NCBI GenBank assembly: GCA_964608925.1
Contig: CAZSQD010000003.1
Coordinates: 1 to 46,176 of the forward strand
DNA length: 46,176 nt
Source: GCA-2733415 sp964608925
Lineage (GTDB): Bacteria > Bacteroidota > Bacteroidia > Flavobacteriales > Flavobacteriaceae
Direction of reading: 5' to 3'
Shown here piece after piece: positions 9,011 through 16,979 of this stretch. The position numbers and the translations under genes were made by a program. The notes beneath the pieces are model-generated. The model was not told where the DNA came from. It made no database searches and saw only the letters and a list, made by a program, of their open reading frames with translations. How positions within the stretch are numbered: position 1 is the first letter of the stretch; every line of letters starts with the position of its first letter.

Positions 9011-9077
9011 AAAACATTCGTGCTACTGATAATTGTCGGTACATGAAAAAACCACACACTATAAAAACATAAAAAAA

Positions 9078-11099
9078 ATGACCAACAACCCATTATTGCA
9101 ACAATTTGATCAAGTGCCGTTTTCAACAATAAAAAACGAACATTTTTTACCCGCTATTACAAAAGCTATTGAAATGGCACGTACCGAAATTGACGCTATT
9201 GTTAATAATACGGAAAAACCAACTTTTCAAAATACTATTGAGGCGTTGGATTATAGTGGTGCACAGTTGGACAGAGTTTCTAGTGTGTTTTTCAACTTGA
9301 ATTCGGCAGAAACCAATGACGAAATTCAAAAAATTGCCCAAGAAGTATCGCCTTTATTAGCCGAATTTGGGAATGATATCACTTTAAACGAAGGCTTATT
9401 TTTACGTGTTAAAGAAGTATATAGTCAAAAAGAAAACTTAACACTTACTCCAGAGCAAACTACGTTATTAGATAAAAAATACAAAGGATTTTCTCGTAAC
9501 GGCGCAAATTTAGCAGATGATGAAAAGGAAGTGTTAAGAGCAATAGATAAAGAATCCTCTACATTGAAATTAAAATTTGGAGAGCATATTTTAGCAGAAA
9601 CCAATGCCTTTGAAATGCACTTAACCAACGTAGCTGATTTAAAAGGACTGCCAGAAGGAGTTGTGGAAGCAGCAGCTCAAACGGCAAAGCAAAATAAAAA
9701 AGAAGGATGGGTTTTTACGTTAGATTATCCAAGTTATGTACCTTTTTTAACCTATGCAGACAATAGGGAATTACGTAAAAAAATGGCAATTGCTTTTGGC
9801 AAAAGAGGGTTTCAGAACAACGAATTTAACAATGAAGAAATTGTTTTAAAAATAGCAAAACTACGTTACCAACGTGCTCAATTATTGGGTTATGATACCC
9901 ATGCACATTTTGTTTTAGAAGAACGCATGTCAGGTACTCCGCAAAAAGTAACCGATTTTTTAAGGGAGATGCTTGCAAAAGCAAAACCTGTAGCGCAACA
10001 AGAATTTAAAACACTAACCAATTTCGCAAAAGAGCTGGACGGCATTACACAATTAGAAAAATGGGACGGTTCTTATTATTCGGAAAAATTAAAACAAAAA
10101 CTGTTTAATTTAGATGATGAAAAACTAAAACCCTATTTTAAGTTAGAAAATGTATTAAACGGTGCTTTTGCAGTAGCTCAAAAATTATTTGGGTTGACAT
10201 TTAAACAAGTTGATATTATTGAGGTGTATCACGAAGATGTGAAAACATACGAGGTGTATGATGAAAATGAAAATTTCGTAGCGTTATTTTATGCCGATTT
10301 TCACCCACGTAAAGGAAAACGTAATGGCGCTTGGATGACATCTTTTAAAGGACAACAAATAAAAGACGGTAAAAACGACCGTCCGCATATATCCAACGTG
10401 TGTAATTTTACGAAACCTACCGAAACCAAGCCATCATTATTAACGTTTAATGAGGTAACCACGTTGTTTCATGAATTTGGTCATGGGTTACACGGTATGT
10501 TGGCAAACACTACATATCCGAGTTTATCTGGGACAAGCGTATTTTGGGATTTCGTAGAATTGCCAAGTCAGATAATGGAAAATTGGTGTTTTGAAAAAGA
10601 AGCCTTATCGCTTTTTGCAACCCATTATGAAACAGGTGAATTGATTCCGATGGAATACATTACTAAAATAAAAGAATCAGCTTCCTTTCAAGAAGGGATG
10701 GCAACATTGCGTCAGTTAAGTTTTGGTTTGTTAGACATGAGTTGGCATGGTGGGAATCCCACCGATGTAAAAAATGTAAAAGATTATGAGAGTTTGGCTT
10801 TTGAAAACACGAAACTATATCCTGATGTTGCAGAAAACTGTATGAGTGTCGCTTTTTCACATATTTTTCAAGGTGGCTATTCATCAGGGTATTACAGTTA
10901 CAAATGGGCTGAGGTTTTAGATGCTGATGCTTTTGAGGTATTTAAGGATAAAGGATTGTTAAATAGGGATATAGGAAAACAATTTGCCGACACTATTTTA
11001 AGTAAAGGTGGGACGGAACATCCAATGACATTGTATAAACGTTTTAGAGGGCAAGAACCAACACCAGATGCTTTACTAAAAAGAGCAGGGTTATTATAA
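9078..11099 (+). CDS. M3-family zinc metallopeptidase (oligopeptidase A/Dcp type)
   Basis: An M3 (thimet oligopeptidase) family enzyme that cleaves short peptides, probably in the cytoplasm or periplasm. The 673-residue protein has the family N-terminus (NPLLQQFDQVPFSTIKNEHFLPAI) and the zinc site HEFGH (H465, E466, H469) with third ligand E494 in FVELPSQ. The substrate-facing segment FSHIFQGGYSSGYYSYKWAEV follows, as in Dcp and OpdA. There is no signal peptide, which favours a cytoplasmic enzyme. A reading frame extends 15 codons upstream to a TTG, but the ATG chosen gives the conserved N-terminus and follows an A-rich tract. Sequence alone does not separate dipeptidyl carboxypeptidase from oligopeptidase A specificity. 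The next gene starts 10 bases after the stop and is probably co-transcribed. Confidence 0.95.
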   Translation: MTNNPLLQQFDQVPFSTIKNEHFLPAITKAIEMARTEIDAIVNNTEKPTFQNTIEALDYSGAQLDRVSSVFFNLNSAETNDEIQKIAQEVSPLLAEFGNDITLNEGLFLRVKEVYSQKENLTLTPEQTTLLDKKYKGFSRNGANLADDEKEVLRAIDKESSTLKLKFGEHILAETNAFEMHLTNVADLKGLPEGVVEAAAQTAKQNKKEGWVFTLDYPSYVPFLTYADNRELRKKMAIAFGKRGFQNNEFNNEEIVLKIAKLRYQRAQLLGYDTHAHFVLEERMSGTPQKVTDFLREMLAKAKPVAQQEFKTLTNFAKELDGITQLEKWDGSYYSEKLKQKLFNLDDEKLKPYFKLENVLNGAFAVAQKLFGLTFKQVDIIEVYHEDVKTYEVYDENENFVALFYADFHPRKGKRNGAWMTSFKGQQIKDGKNDRPHISNVCNFTKPTETKPSLLTFNEVTTLFHEFGHGLHGMLANTTYPSLSGTSVFWDFVELPSQIMENWCFEKEALSLFATHYETGELIPMEYITKIKESASFQEGMATLRQLSFGLLDMSWHGGNPTDVKNVKDYESLAFENTKLYPDVAENCMSVAFSHIFQGGYSSGYYSYKWAEVLDADAFEVFKDKGLLNRDIGKQFADTILSKGGTEHPMTLYKRFRGQEPTPDALLKRAGLL

Positions 11100-11109
11100 A
11101 TAAGGCAGC

Positions 11110-12318
11110 ATGAGTTTAGCAAAAAAACACACCACGATAGCGCTTGCATACTTTATGTTAATTGCGCTTTTGGGTGTGTTTTTGCGTATGTTTTCAGTTT
11201 TTGAAATTTCAGCAAACTATAAATTTATAGTACATACCCATTCGCATATTGCACTAATGGGCTGGGTGTATACCGCACTTACGACACTTATTTATCAGTT
11301 ATTTTTAAAAGATAATATTCCGCTTAAAAAATATAAGATCTTGTTTTGGTTTACGCAAAGTACTATAATAGGAATGTTGTGTACTTTTCCGTTTATAGGT
11401 TATAAGCTGTTTTCAATATTATTTTCTACGTTGTTTTTATTTACTTCGTACGGATTTGTGTATTGTTTTATAAAATATACAACGGCAACTCAAAAAGTAA
11501 TGCAATCGTATTTATTTGTAAGAAACGCATTGCTGTATATGGTGTTGTCAAGTTTAGGTCCACTTTCTTTAGGTTTAATCATGAATACCGCAGGAAAAGG
11601 AAGTGATTTGTATAAAAACTCTATTTATTTTTACTTACATTTTCAATACAACGGTTGGTTTATTGTAGCACTAATTGGTGCTTTCTTCTATTTTTTAGAA
11701 CAGTTTAAAGTAGTGATGCCGATAGCTACATTTAAAAAAGTATTTTCTCTGTTTAATATTGGAGTCATTTTTACTTTTTTCCATTCATTATTATGGATGA
11801 ATAATGTGCCATTATTTGTTTCTGTTTTTGCTATTGGAGGTGCATTGATACAATTAATAGCGTTTTTAATATTAGTACAACACGTTATTACAAATAGAAA
11901 AAAAATAGCATTAAAAACCACATCACGAATTTTATTAAAAACAGTAGCTATATTGTTTGCAGCAAAGTTAATGATGCAGTTATTAGGTGCTTTCCCTATC
12001 TTTTCAAAAATAGCAACCACTACTATTGATTTGGTTATAGGTTATTTACACTGGGTGTTTTTAGGTGTGGTAAGTGTAGGATTGTTCTTCTTTTTACATC
12101 ATTTTAAGTTGCTCAAAATATCTAATAAAATATTAACAGCCTATATAATCGGTTTTTTAGCTACCGAATTATTGCTTTTTTACAGAGGAGCATCACTATT
12201 TTTATCTTTAGAACCATTAGCATATTTTAGTGAATATTTACTGATAGTTAGTGTGTTTTTATTGTTGGCGATAGTAGGGATGTTTTCATATCAATTCAAA
12301 AAACAAAAGACTTCATAA
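11110..12318 (+). CDS. Polytopic membrane protein, possibly heme-copper-oxidase-subunit-I-like
   Basis: A 402-residue, strongly hydrophobic protein with about 12 predicted membrane helices and short loops; no signal peptide. Several histidines lie in or at helix ends: HTHSHIALMGW (H42, H44, H46), YLHFQYNGW (H177), FFHSLLW (H225) and YLHWVF (H314), plus H330-H331. The HTHSH..GW and LHFQYNGW patterns resemble helices II and VI of cbb3/NorB-type oxidase subunits (compare HTN..GW), so it may bind heme, but the full CuB set is not evident. It sits 10 bases after the M3 peptidase gene. The family resemblance is by eye only, and function is unknown. Confidence 0.8.
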   Translation: MSLAKKHTTIALAYFMLIALLGVFLRMFSVFEISANYKFIVHTHSHIALMGWVYTALTTLIYQLFLKDNIPLKKYKILFWFTQSTIIGMLCTFPFIGYKLFSILFSTLFLFTSYGFVYCFIKYTTATQKVMQSYLFVRNALLYMVLSSLGPLSLGLIMNTAGKGSDLYKNSIYFYLHFQYNGWFIVALIGAFFYFLEQFKVVMPIATFKKVFSLFNIGVIFTFFHSLLWMNNVPLFVSVFAIGGALIQLIAFLILVQHVITNRKKIALKTTSRILLKTVAILFAAKLMMQLLGAFPIFSKIATTTIDLVIGYLHWVFLGVVSVGLFFFLHHFKLLKISNKILTAYIIGFLATELLLFYRGASLFLSLEPLAYFSEYLLIVSVFLLLAIVGMFSYQFKKQKTS

Positions 12319-12345
12319 ACGTTAAGTTAAGATATTTCAAATGCT

Positions 12346-12353
12346 TATCTTTG
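12346..12353 (+). promoter_or_regulatory. Candidate -7 box for yicC-gmk-nadD
   Basis: TATCTTTG fits TAnnTTTG and ends 19 bases before the yicC ATG. The expected -33 TTTG is absent. Confidence 0.45.
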
Positions 12354-12372
12354 TGAAAATTTTACGATAATT

Positions 12373-13233
12373 ATGATACAATCTATGACGGGGTACGGAA
12401 AAAGCGTACTACAATTACCTACTAAAAAAGTAACTATTGAAATTAAATCACTCAATAGTAAAAACTTAGATATGAATACCCGTATGCCTTCTTATTACAA
12501 AGAAAAGGATTTGTATATCCGTAAAATGGCAGCAAAAGTATTAGTGAGAGGGAAGGTAGATTTTTCTTTATATGTAGAAAATACAGGTGAAGAAACTTCA
12601 ACAAAAATAAATGAAGTAGTTGTAAATCAATACATTAAGCAATTACAGCAAGTTTCGCCAAATGCAACAAATATTGATTGTTTAGCAATTGCAATGCGCT
12701 TACCTGATACCACAAAAACAACTAAAGAAGATTTAGATACCAACGAGTGGGAGGCAATTGAAATGCATATAAAAACGGCATTGCAAGATATTAAAACATA
12801 CCGTACAGATGAAGGAGCAGTTTTAAATACTGATTTTGTACAACGCGTAGCTATTATTAGTAGTTTGTTAGAAGATGTAATTACTATTGACCCTGAAAGG
12901 ATTGCAGGAGTACGTGAGCGTTTACAAAAAGGAATTGCCGATTTAAAAGAAAAAGTTGATGAAAATCGTTTTGAGCAAGAATTGGTGTATTATATTGAAA
13001 AATATGATATTACAGAAGAAAAAGTACGCTTAAAAAACCATTTAGATTATTTTGTAACTACGTTAAAAGCAGATGGTGCTAATGGTAAAAAATTAGGATT
13101 TATTGGTCAAGAAATGGGAAGAGAAATTAATACCATTGGTTCAAAATCAAACTATGCACCTATGCAAAAATTAGTGGTACAAATGAAAGATGAATTAGAA
13201 AAAATTAAGGAGCAATTACTAAATGTTTTATAA
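12373..13233 (+). CDS. yicC: YicC/YloC-family endoribonuclease
   Basis: YicC-family proteins are stress-linked endoribonucleases acting on RNA in the cytoplasm. The 286-residue protein begins MIQSMTGYGKS, the family hallmark, has EIKSLNSKNLDMNTRMP, and ends with the conserved DUF1732 stretch (LDYFVTTLKADGANGKKLGFIGQEMGREINTIGSKSN, quoted here only by its key words GKKLGFIGQEMGREINT). Length is typical. The stop codon overlaps the gmk start by one base (TAATG), so the two genes are translationally linked; yicC-gmk pairing is common across bacteria. Confidence 0.95.
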   Translation: MIQSMTGYGKSVLQLPTKKVTIEIKSLNSKNLDMNTRMPSYYKEKDLYIRKMAAKVLVRGKVDFSLYVENTGEETSTKINEVVVNQYIKQLQQVSPNATNIDCLAIAMRLPDTTKTTKEDLDTNEWEAIEMHIKTALQDIKTYRTDEGAVLNTDFVQRVAIISSLLEDVITIDPERIAGVRERLQKGIADLKEKVDENRFEQELVYYIEKYDITEEKVRLKNHLDYFVTTLKADGANGKKLGFIGQEMGREINTIGSKSNYAPMQKLVVQMKDELEKIKEQLLNVL

Positions 13234-13826
13234 TGAAAAAAGGTAAATTATTAGTGTTTTCAGCACCATCAGGATCTGGGAAAACAACTATTGTAAAACA
13301 TTTATTAACACAAGAAAATTTAAACTTAGCCTTTTCAGTTTCGGCAACTTCTCGTGATAAACGTGGAGATGAAATTGAGGGGAAAGACTACTATTATATA
13401 TCGGCACGTGAGTTTAAAGACAAAATTAAAGCGGATGCCTTTTTAGAGTGGGAAGAGGTCTATAGAGATAATTTTTACGGAACACTAAATAGTGAAGTAG
13501 AGCGACTTTGGAGTGAAGGAAAAAATGTTATTTTTGATATAGATGTAGTTGGTGGACTGCGTATAAAAAAGAAATTTCCTAATGAAACGTTGTCGGTATT
13601 TGTAAAACCACCAAGTGTTGACGAGTTGAAACGCAGGTTAAAAAAGCGTAAAACAGAAAGTGAAGATAAAATTAATATGCGTGTTGCAAAAGCTTCTGTT
13701 GAAATGGCAACCGCACCACAATTTGATTATATTATTACCAATGATCATTTGGAAACTGCATTAAAAGAAGCTGAGGAATTAGCAGAAAATTTTGTAAATA
13801 AAGGCAAATTCACCTCTAAAAACTAA
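13233..13826 (+). CDS. gmk: Guanylate kinase
   Basis: Phosphorylates GMP to GDP with ATP, in nucleotide metabolism. The 197-residue protein starts MKKGKLLVFSAPSGSGKTT, with the P-loop at G14-T18, followed by SRDKRGDEIEGKDYYY (GMP-binding Ser, Arg and Tyr residues), the LID segment KRRLKKRKTES, and a conserved end DYIITND. It starts inside the yicC stop codon and is followed two bases after its stop by nadD, so all three genes form one operon. Confidence 0.97.
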   Translation: MKKGKLLVFSAPSGSGKTTIVKHLLTQENLNLAFSVSATSRDKRGDEIEGKDYYYISAREFKDKIKADAFLEWEEVYRDNFYGTLNSEVERLWSEGKNVIFDIDVVGGLRIKKKFPNETLSVFVKPPSVDELKRRLKKRKTESEDKINMRVAKASVEMATAPQFDYIITNDHLETALKEAEELAENFVNKGKFTSKN

Positions 13827-13828
13827 CT

Positions 13829-14407
13829 ATGAAAATAGGATTGTATTTTGGGACATTTAACCCTATTCATGTAGGGCATTTAGCCATTGCAAACCATTTG
13901 GTAGAACATTCTGACTTAGAACAAATATGGATGGTGGTAACGCCGTTAAGTCCGTTTAAAAAAAAGAAAAACCTATTAGCTAACCATCACAGGTTGGAAA
14001 TGGTGTATCTGGCTACTGAAAAATATGATAAGTTACAACCCTCAAATATTGAGTTTAGTTTACCAGAACCCAATTATACAGTAACTACTTTAGCACATTT
14101 AGCTGAAAACCACCCTACACATCAGTTTTCCTTAATTATGGGAGAAGATAATTTAAAGAGCTTTCATAAATGGCGAAACTATGAAGCTATTTTAGAAAAT
14201 TATGAGTTGTTTGTATACCCAAGAATTTCAGATAAAACAGTCCCGAAACAATTTGAAAATCACCCTAAAATTACACATGTAAAAGCGCCTATTATGGAGG
14301 TTTCCTCAACCGCTATCCGTAATGATATTGCAAACGGTAAAAATGTACAACCACTTTTAGATGCAAAAGTTTGGCAATATATTGATGAAATGGGGTTTTG
14401 GAGGTAA
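13829..14407 (+). CDS. nadD: Nicotinate-nucleotide adenylyltransferase
   Basis: Adenylates nicotinate mononucleotide to deamido-NAD, a step of NAD synthesis. The 192-residue protein has the nucleotidyltransferase GTFNPIHVGHL segment with the HxGH motif (residues 14-17), MVVTPLSPFKKKK, LIMGEDNLKSFHKWRNYE (NadD-specific) and the C-terminal SSTAIRND (SxTxxR) motif. Length is normal. It is the last gene of the yicC-gmk-nadD operon and converges with the toxin-antitoxin pair on the other strand. Confidence 0.96.
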   Translation: MKIGLYFGTFNPIHVGHLAIANHLVEHSDLEQIWMVVTPLSPFKKKKNLLANHHRLEMVYLATEKYDKLQPSNIEFSLPEPNYTVTTLAHLAENHPTHQFSLIMGEDNLKSFHKWRNYEAILENYELFVYPRISDKTVPKQFENHPKITHVKAPIMEVSSTAIRNDIANGKNVQPLLDAKVWQYIDEMGFWR

Positions 14408-14459
14408 GGGGTTTTATTTGATTAAAAATAATTAGAATACTACTACTGTTCTAGTATAT

Positions 14460-14741
14460 TTAGTTCCTATAATATTGTTTTTGATGTAGTACTTTTAATA
14501 CATAAATGATAGTATCTTCCATTATAAAGTGCACTGAAAAAGGAAAGCGTTCTATGTTTGCAATATGTATGTTTTTATACCGAAATTGATAATGTTTAGG
14601 GGTGTTTTGTAGTAAATTTATCGTTTGAATAACTTTTTCAAGAAAACTATCTTTTAAAACTGGGGATATTTTATGGTAATATAAAGAAGCATTCGCTATG
14701 TTTTTACGTGCTTCATCGGAAATAACTATGGCATATTTCAT
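14460..14741 (-). CDS. RelE/ParE-superfamily toxin
   Basis: A 93-residue basic protein with the type II RelE/ParE toxin layout: N-terminal MKYAIVISDEARKNIANASLYY, helical hairpin, then strands ending IIYVLKVLHQKQYYRN. RelE members cut mRNA on the ribosome while ParE members poison gyrase; I cannot tell which this is. It lies two bases after the upstream antitoxin gene, so the pair is one operon with the antitoxin first, the usual order. The product is expected to be blocked by binding of the antitoxin C-terminus. Confidence 0.88.
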   Translation of the reverse strand: MKYAIVISDEARKNIANASLYYHKISPVLKDSFLEKVIQTINLLQNTPKHYQFRYKNIHIANIERFPFSVHFIMEDTIIYVLKVLHQKQYYRN

Positions 14742-14743
14742 GA

Positions 14744-14995
14744 TTAGCTATCCAATAAATTTGCCTTTACATCCTCCCAATTGGTATAATTAACTTTTCC
14801 ATTTTCGTGTTTTAATAGCATTTTATCCATCATTATTTTATAGGAATCTGATACTTCAAAATCATTCGCTTTTTCTTTTAAAATATGCTCCATATAATTT
14901 TTCAGGTTTCTACCTTCTCGTTCAGCTTGTTGTTGTAATAACAGAATAGTTTCCACATCTAACACAACTTCTTTTCTTTTTCTATTTGCTAACAT
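14744..14995 (-). CDS. Antitoxin of the RelE/ParE-type pair
   Basis: An 83-residue protein. Residues 1-45 (RKRKEVVLDVETILLLQQQAEREGRNLKNYMEHIL, in short a strand followed by two helices) look like a ribbon-helix-helix DNA-binding domain, and the acidic tail (SDSYKIMMDKML...NWEDVKANL) is a likely toxin-neutralising segment. A 15+15 bp inverted repeat stands nine bases upstream, as expected for an autoregulated toxin-antitoxin operon. Identification rests on size, layout, operator and the toxin next to it, not on a recognised family name. Confidence 0.85.
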   Translation of the reverse strand: MLANRKRKEVVLDVETILLLQQQAEREGRNLKNYMEHILKEKANDFEVSDSYKIMMDKMLLKHENGKVNYTNWEDVKANLLDS

Positions 14996-15003
14996 ATTTA
15001 AAT

Positions 15004-15038
15004 ATAATTATATACGTACAATATACGTATATAATTAT
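15004..15038 (-). promoter_or_regulatory. Operator/promoter of the toxin-antitoxin operon
   Basis: Perfect 15-bp inverted repeat ATAATTATATACGTA / TACGTATATAATTAT with a 5-base spacer. On the minus strand a near-consensus promoter overlaps it: TTTG, about 17 bases, then TATATTG inside the palindrome. Antitoxin or toxin-antitoxin complex binding here would block transcription. Binding is inferred. Confidence 0.75.
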
Positions 15039-15047
15039 AAATCAAAA

Positions 15048-15083
15048 AAAATCTCCATAAAAAATTATTTTTACAGAGATTTT
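15048..15083 (-). terminator. Terminator of the RetSat-like oxidoreductase gene
   Basis: AAAATCTC / GAGATTTT outer stem with an inner TAAAAA / TTTTTA stem. It starts right after the shared 30-bp repeat that holds the stop codon. Confidence 0.7.
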
Positions 15084-15110
15084 CCAAACTAACTAAACTT
15101 TAATTTATTA
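15081..15110 (-). repeat. 30-bp repeat at a gene's stop codon, copy 1
   Basis: Identical to 16950-16979. On the minus strand it begins with the TAA stop of the oxidoreductase gene and runs through TTTAGTTAGTTTGG into the terminator stem. Confidence 0.85.
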
Positions 15111-16823
15111 ACTAGAAATATTATCTTTTAGTACTTGTCTGTTTTTTCTTACTTCTATTTTTTTAAGCATCCAATCAGGATAATTGGTAGCATCTTCAGC
15201 ATCATATATTTTTAAATGCTGTGAGTCGTCTGGTTTTATGAGGTCATCTTGTCTGCAACCTAAAATAGCAGCAGCAGTTTGCACCCCAGAATATCCAGCG
15301 CCAGCAACTCCATGAGATACAATACTGGCGCCACACATGTATAAGTTTTCTATTTCACTTTTTGCTTTATAAGCAAAAGGACCAATATATTTTAAGCTTT
15401 TTTCAGTGCCATATACATTTCCTTTAGTGGAATTAATATAGTATTCATTTGTCATAGGAGTCCCTAAATTTTTATGTACAATATGGTTTCTTACTCCTGG
15501 TAGTATTTTTTCTAAACTTTTTAAGAATTTTTCAGTAAGTTGCTCTTTAAATTTTAAATAAGCAGGTGAACGTTCTTTATCTTCATTTTTAAACTCACTA
15601 AAAGCGTCATAGTTAATATAGGTAATTACTTCTAGGGTGTGATGTTTTCCGTCAAAACTAATAGGGTCTTTTAAGGTTGTGCAGCTGATAAATAAACCAG
15701 CAAAAACATCTCCAGAGAGAATATCTTTTTGCTGCATATTATTATATACATCATCAAGGTTTTTATCTTGCATATACCAAATGTTGCCAGAATCTAAACC
15801 TGCTGCTTTTACATCCATATCTACTGTTAGGAATAGCATAATAGAGGTACAGGAGTATTTTGTATTACTTAACCTTTTATAAAGTTTATTGCTGAGGTTT
15901 TCTTTTCCAATTAAATCAAGGTAGGTGATGCTAGGGTCTGCATTTGAGATAATTCGTTTTGCAAAAAATTGTTCCCCTGAATCTAATTCAACACCAATAG
16001 CTTTTTTCTTTTTTTTGCTAAGATCTAGTAAAATTTGTTTTACTGATGCACTTGTTTTAACTTCACCATTAAACGATTTTATTTTATTAGTCATGGCTTT
16101 TACCAATGCGCCACCACCGCCCATTGGGTAATAGCCTCCAGAGGAATAATGATCCATTATAGCAGCGTGCATTATAAAACTTGCTTTTGCTGGAGGTAAA
16201 CCATGATCGCCAAATTGAATACCTAAAATACTCTTTAGTAGTGGGTCTTTAATATACCAATTCATGACACGTTTTAAAGTGAAAGGAGAGTATTTACCCA
16301 TGTGTTTTGTGCGAAAAGGAATTGTAATTTGCTGCCAAAAACCTCTAACTTTAGGTATTAATTTTAGCTGATCGCCAATATTTTTTATAATGGTAAGGTA
16401 TTTTCGTATGTTTTTTTCTTCTTCTGGAAATCGTTCTACAAGGGCAGTTATAAAGTCATTGTAATTTGCGGGATAATCAAAACGTTCTTCACCAATCCAG
16501 CAATGTTCAAAAGCTTTAGCATTCATTTTATAAAATGAAACATCATTTGCAATGCCCAAACCAGTATATAATTCATTTGTAGATTGTCCTTTTTCAAGTA
16601 AACCTACATAATGCACTCCAGGAGTAAACCGATGACCATTTAAATAAAAGCTATGACACCACCCTCCAGGTACATCATGTTGTTCTAAAACTAAAACCTT
16701 CTGGTTTTCACGTGCTAAGCATATTGCAGCTGCTAAACCACCAGCTCCAGACCCAATAATTATGGCATCATAATGAATTGATTTTGAAATGTTTGTTTCT
16801 AAATTTTCTTTTGAAGTAATCAT
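15108..16823 (-). CDS. FAD-dependent oxidoreductase, retinol saturase/phytoene desaturase-like
   Basis: A 571-residue flavoprotein of the CrtI/RetSat family, which dehydrogenates, isomerises or saturates polyene substrates. The dinucleotide-binding motif is DAIIIGSGAGGLAAAICLARE (key G24, G26, G29), followed by LEQHDVPGGWCHSF, HRFTPGVHYVG, and a C-terminal FAD-contact region (YMCGASIVSHGVAGAGYSG). Such proteins act on carotenoids or other isoprenoids at the membrane; the substrate here is unknown, and no crtB or crtY gene is nearby to identify it as a carotenoid desaturase. The gene shares its 3' tail sequence with the next upstream lipoprotein gene. Transcription seems to be separate from that gene, since a terminator lies between them. 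Confidence 0.85.
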   Translation of the reverse strand: MITSKENLETNISKSIHYDAIIIGSGAGGLAAAICLARENQKVLVLEQHDVPGGWCHSFYLNGHRFTPGVHYVGLLEKGQSTNELYTGLGIANDVSFYKMNAKAFEHCWIGEERFDYPANYNDFITALVERFPEEEKNIRKYLTIIKNIGDQLKLIPKVRGFWQQITIPFRTKHMGKYSPFTLKRVMNWYIKDPLLKSILGIQFGDHGLPPAKASFIMHAAIMDHYSSGGYYPMGGGGALVKAMTNKIKSFNGEVKTSASVKQILLDLSKKKKKAIGVELDSGEQFFAKRIISNADPSITYLDLIGKENLSNKLYKRLSNTKYSCTSIMLFLTVDMDVKAAGLDSGNIWYMQDKNLDDVYNNMQQKDILSGDVFAGLFISCTTLKDPISFDGKHHTLEVITYINYDAFSEFKNEDKERSPAYLKFKEQLTEKFLKSLEKILPGVRNHIVHKNLGTPMTNEYYINSTKGNVYGTEKSLKYIGPFAYKAKSEIENLYMCGASIVSHGVAGAGYSGVQTAAAILGCRQDDLIKPDDSQHLKIYDAEDATNYPDWMLKKIEVRKNRQVLKDNISS

Positions 16824-16917
16824 GTATATATACTATTGTTAGTAGCAAACAAGGTAACTTTTTAATACAAAGTACCCATGTAATTATACTTTTTTTTTAA
16901 ATAGGTTGTAAACAAAA

Positions 16918-16952
16918 AAATCCCCACAAGTGTTAAACTTGTAAGGGGATTT
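16918..16952 (-). terminator. Terminator of the lipoprotein gene
   Basis: AAATCCCC-ACAAG / CTTGT-AA-GGGGATTT with a two-base bulge, followed on the minus strand by a T run. Confidence 0.85.
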
Positions 16953-16979
16953 CCAAACTAACTAAACTTTAATTTATTA
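16950..16979 (-). repeat. 30-bp repeat at a gene's stop codon, copy 2
   Basis: Identical to 15081-15110, including the TAA stop codon of the lipoprotein gene, and again placed directly before a terminator hairpin of unrelated sequence. Confidence 0.85.

Noticed and set aside
9033..9077. TTG start for the M3 peptidase, 15 codons upstream
   Set aside because: The downstream ATG gives the family N-terminus and TTG starts are rare here.
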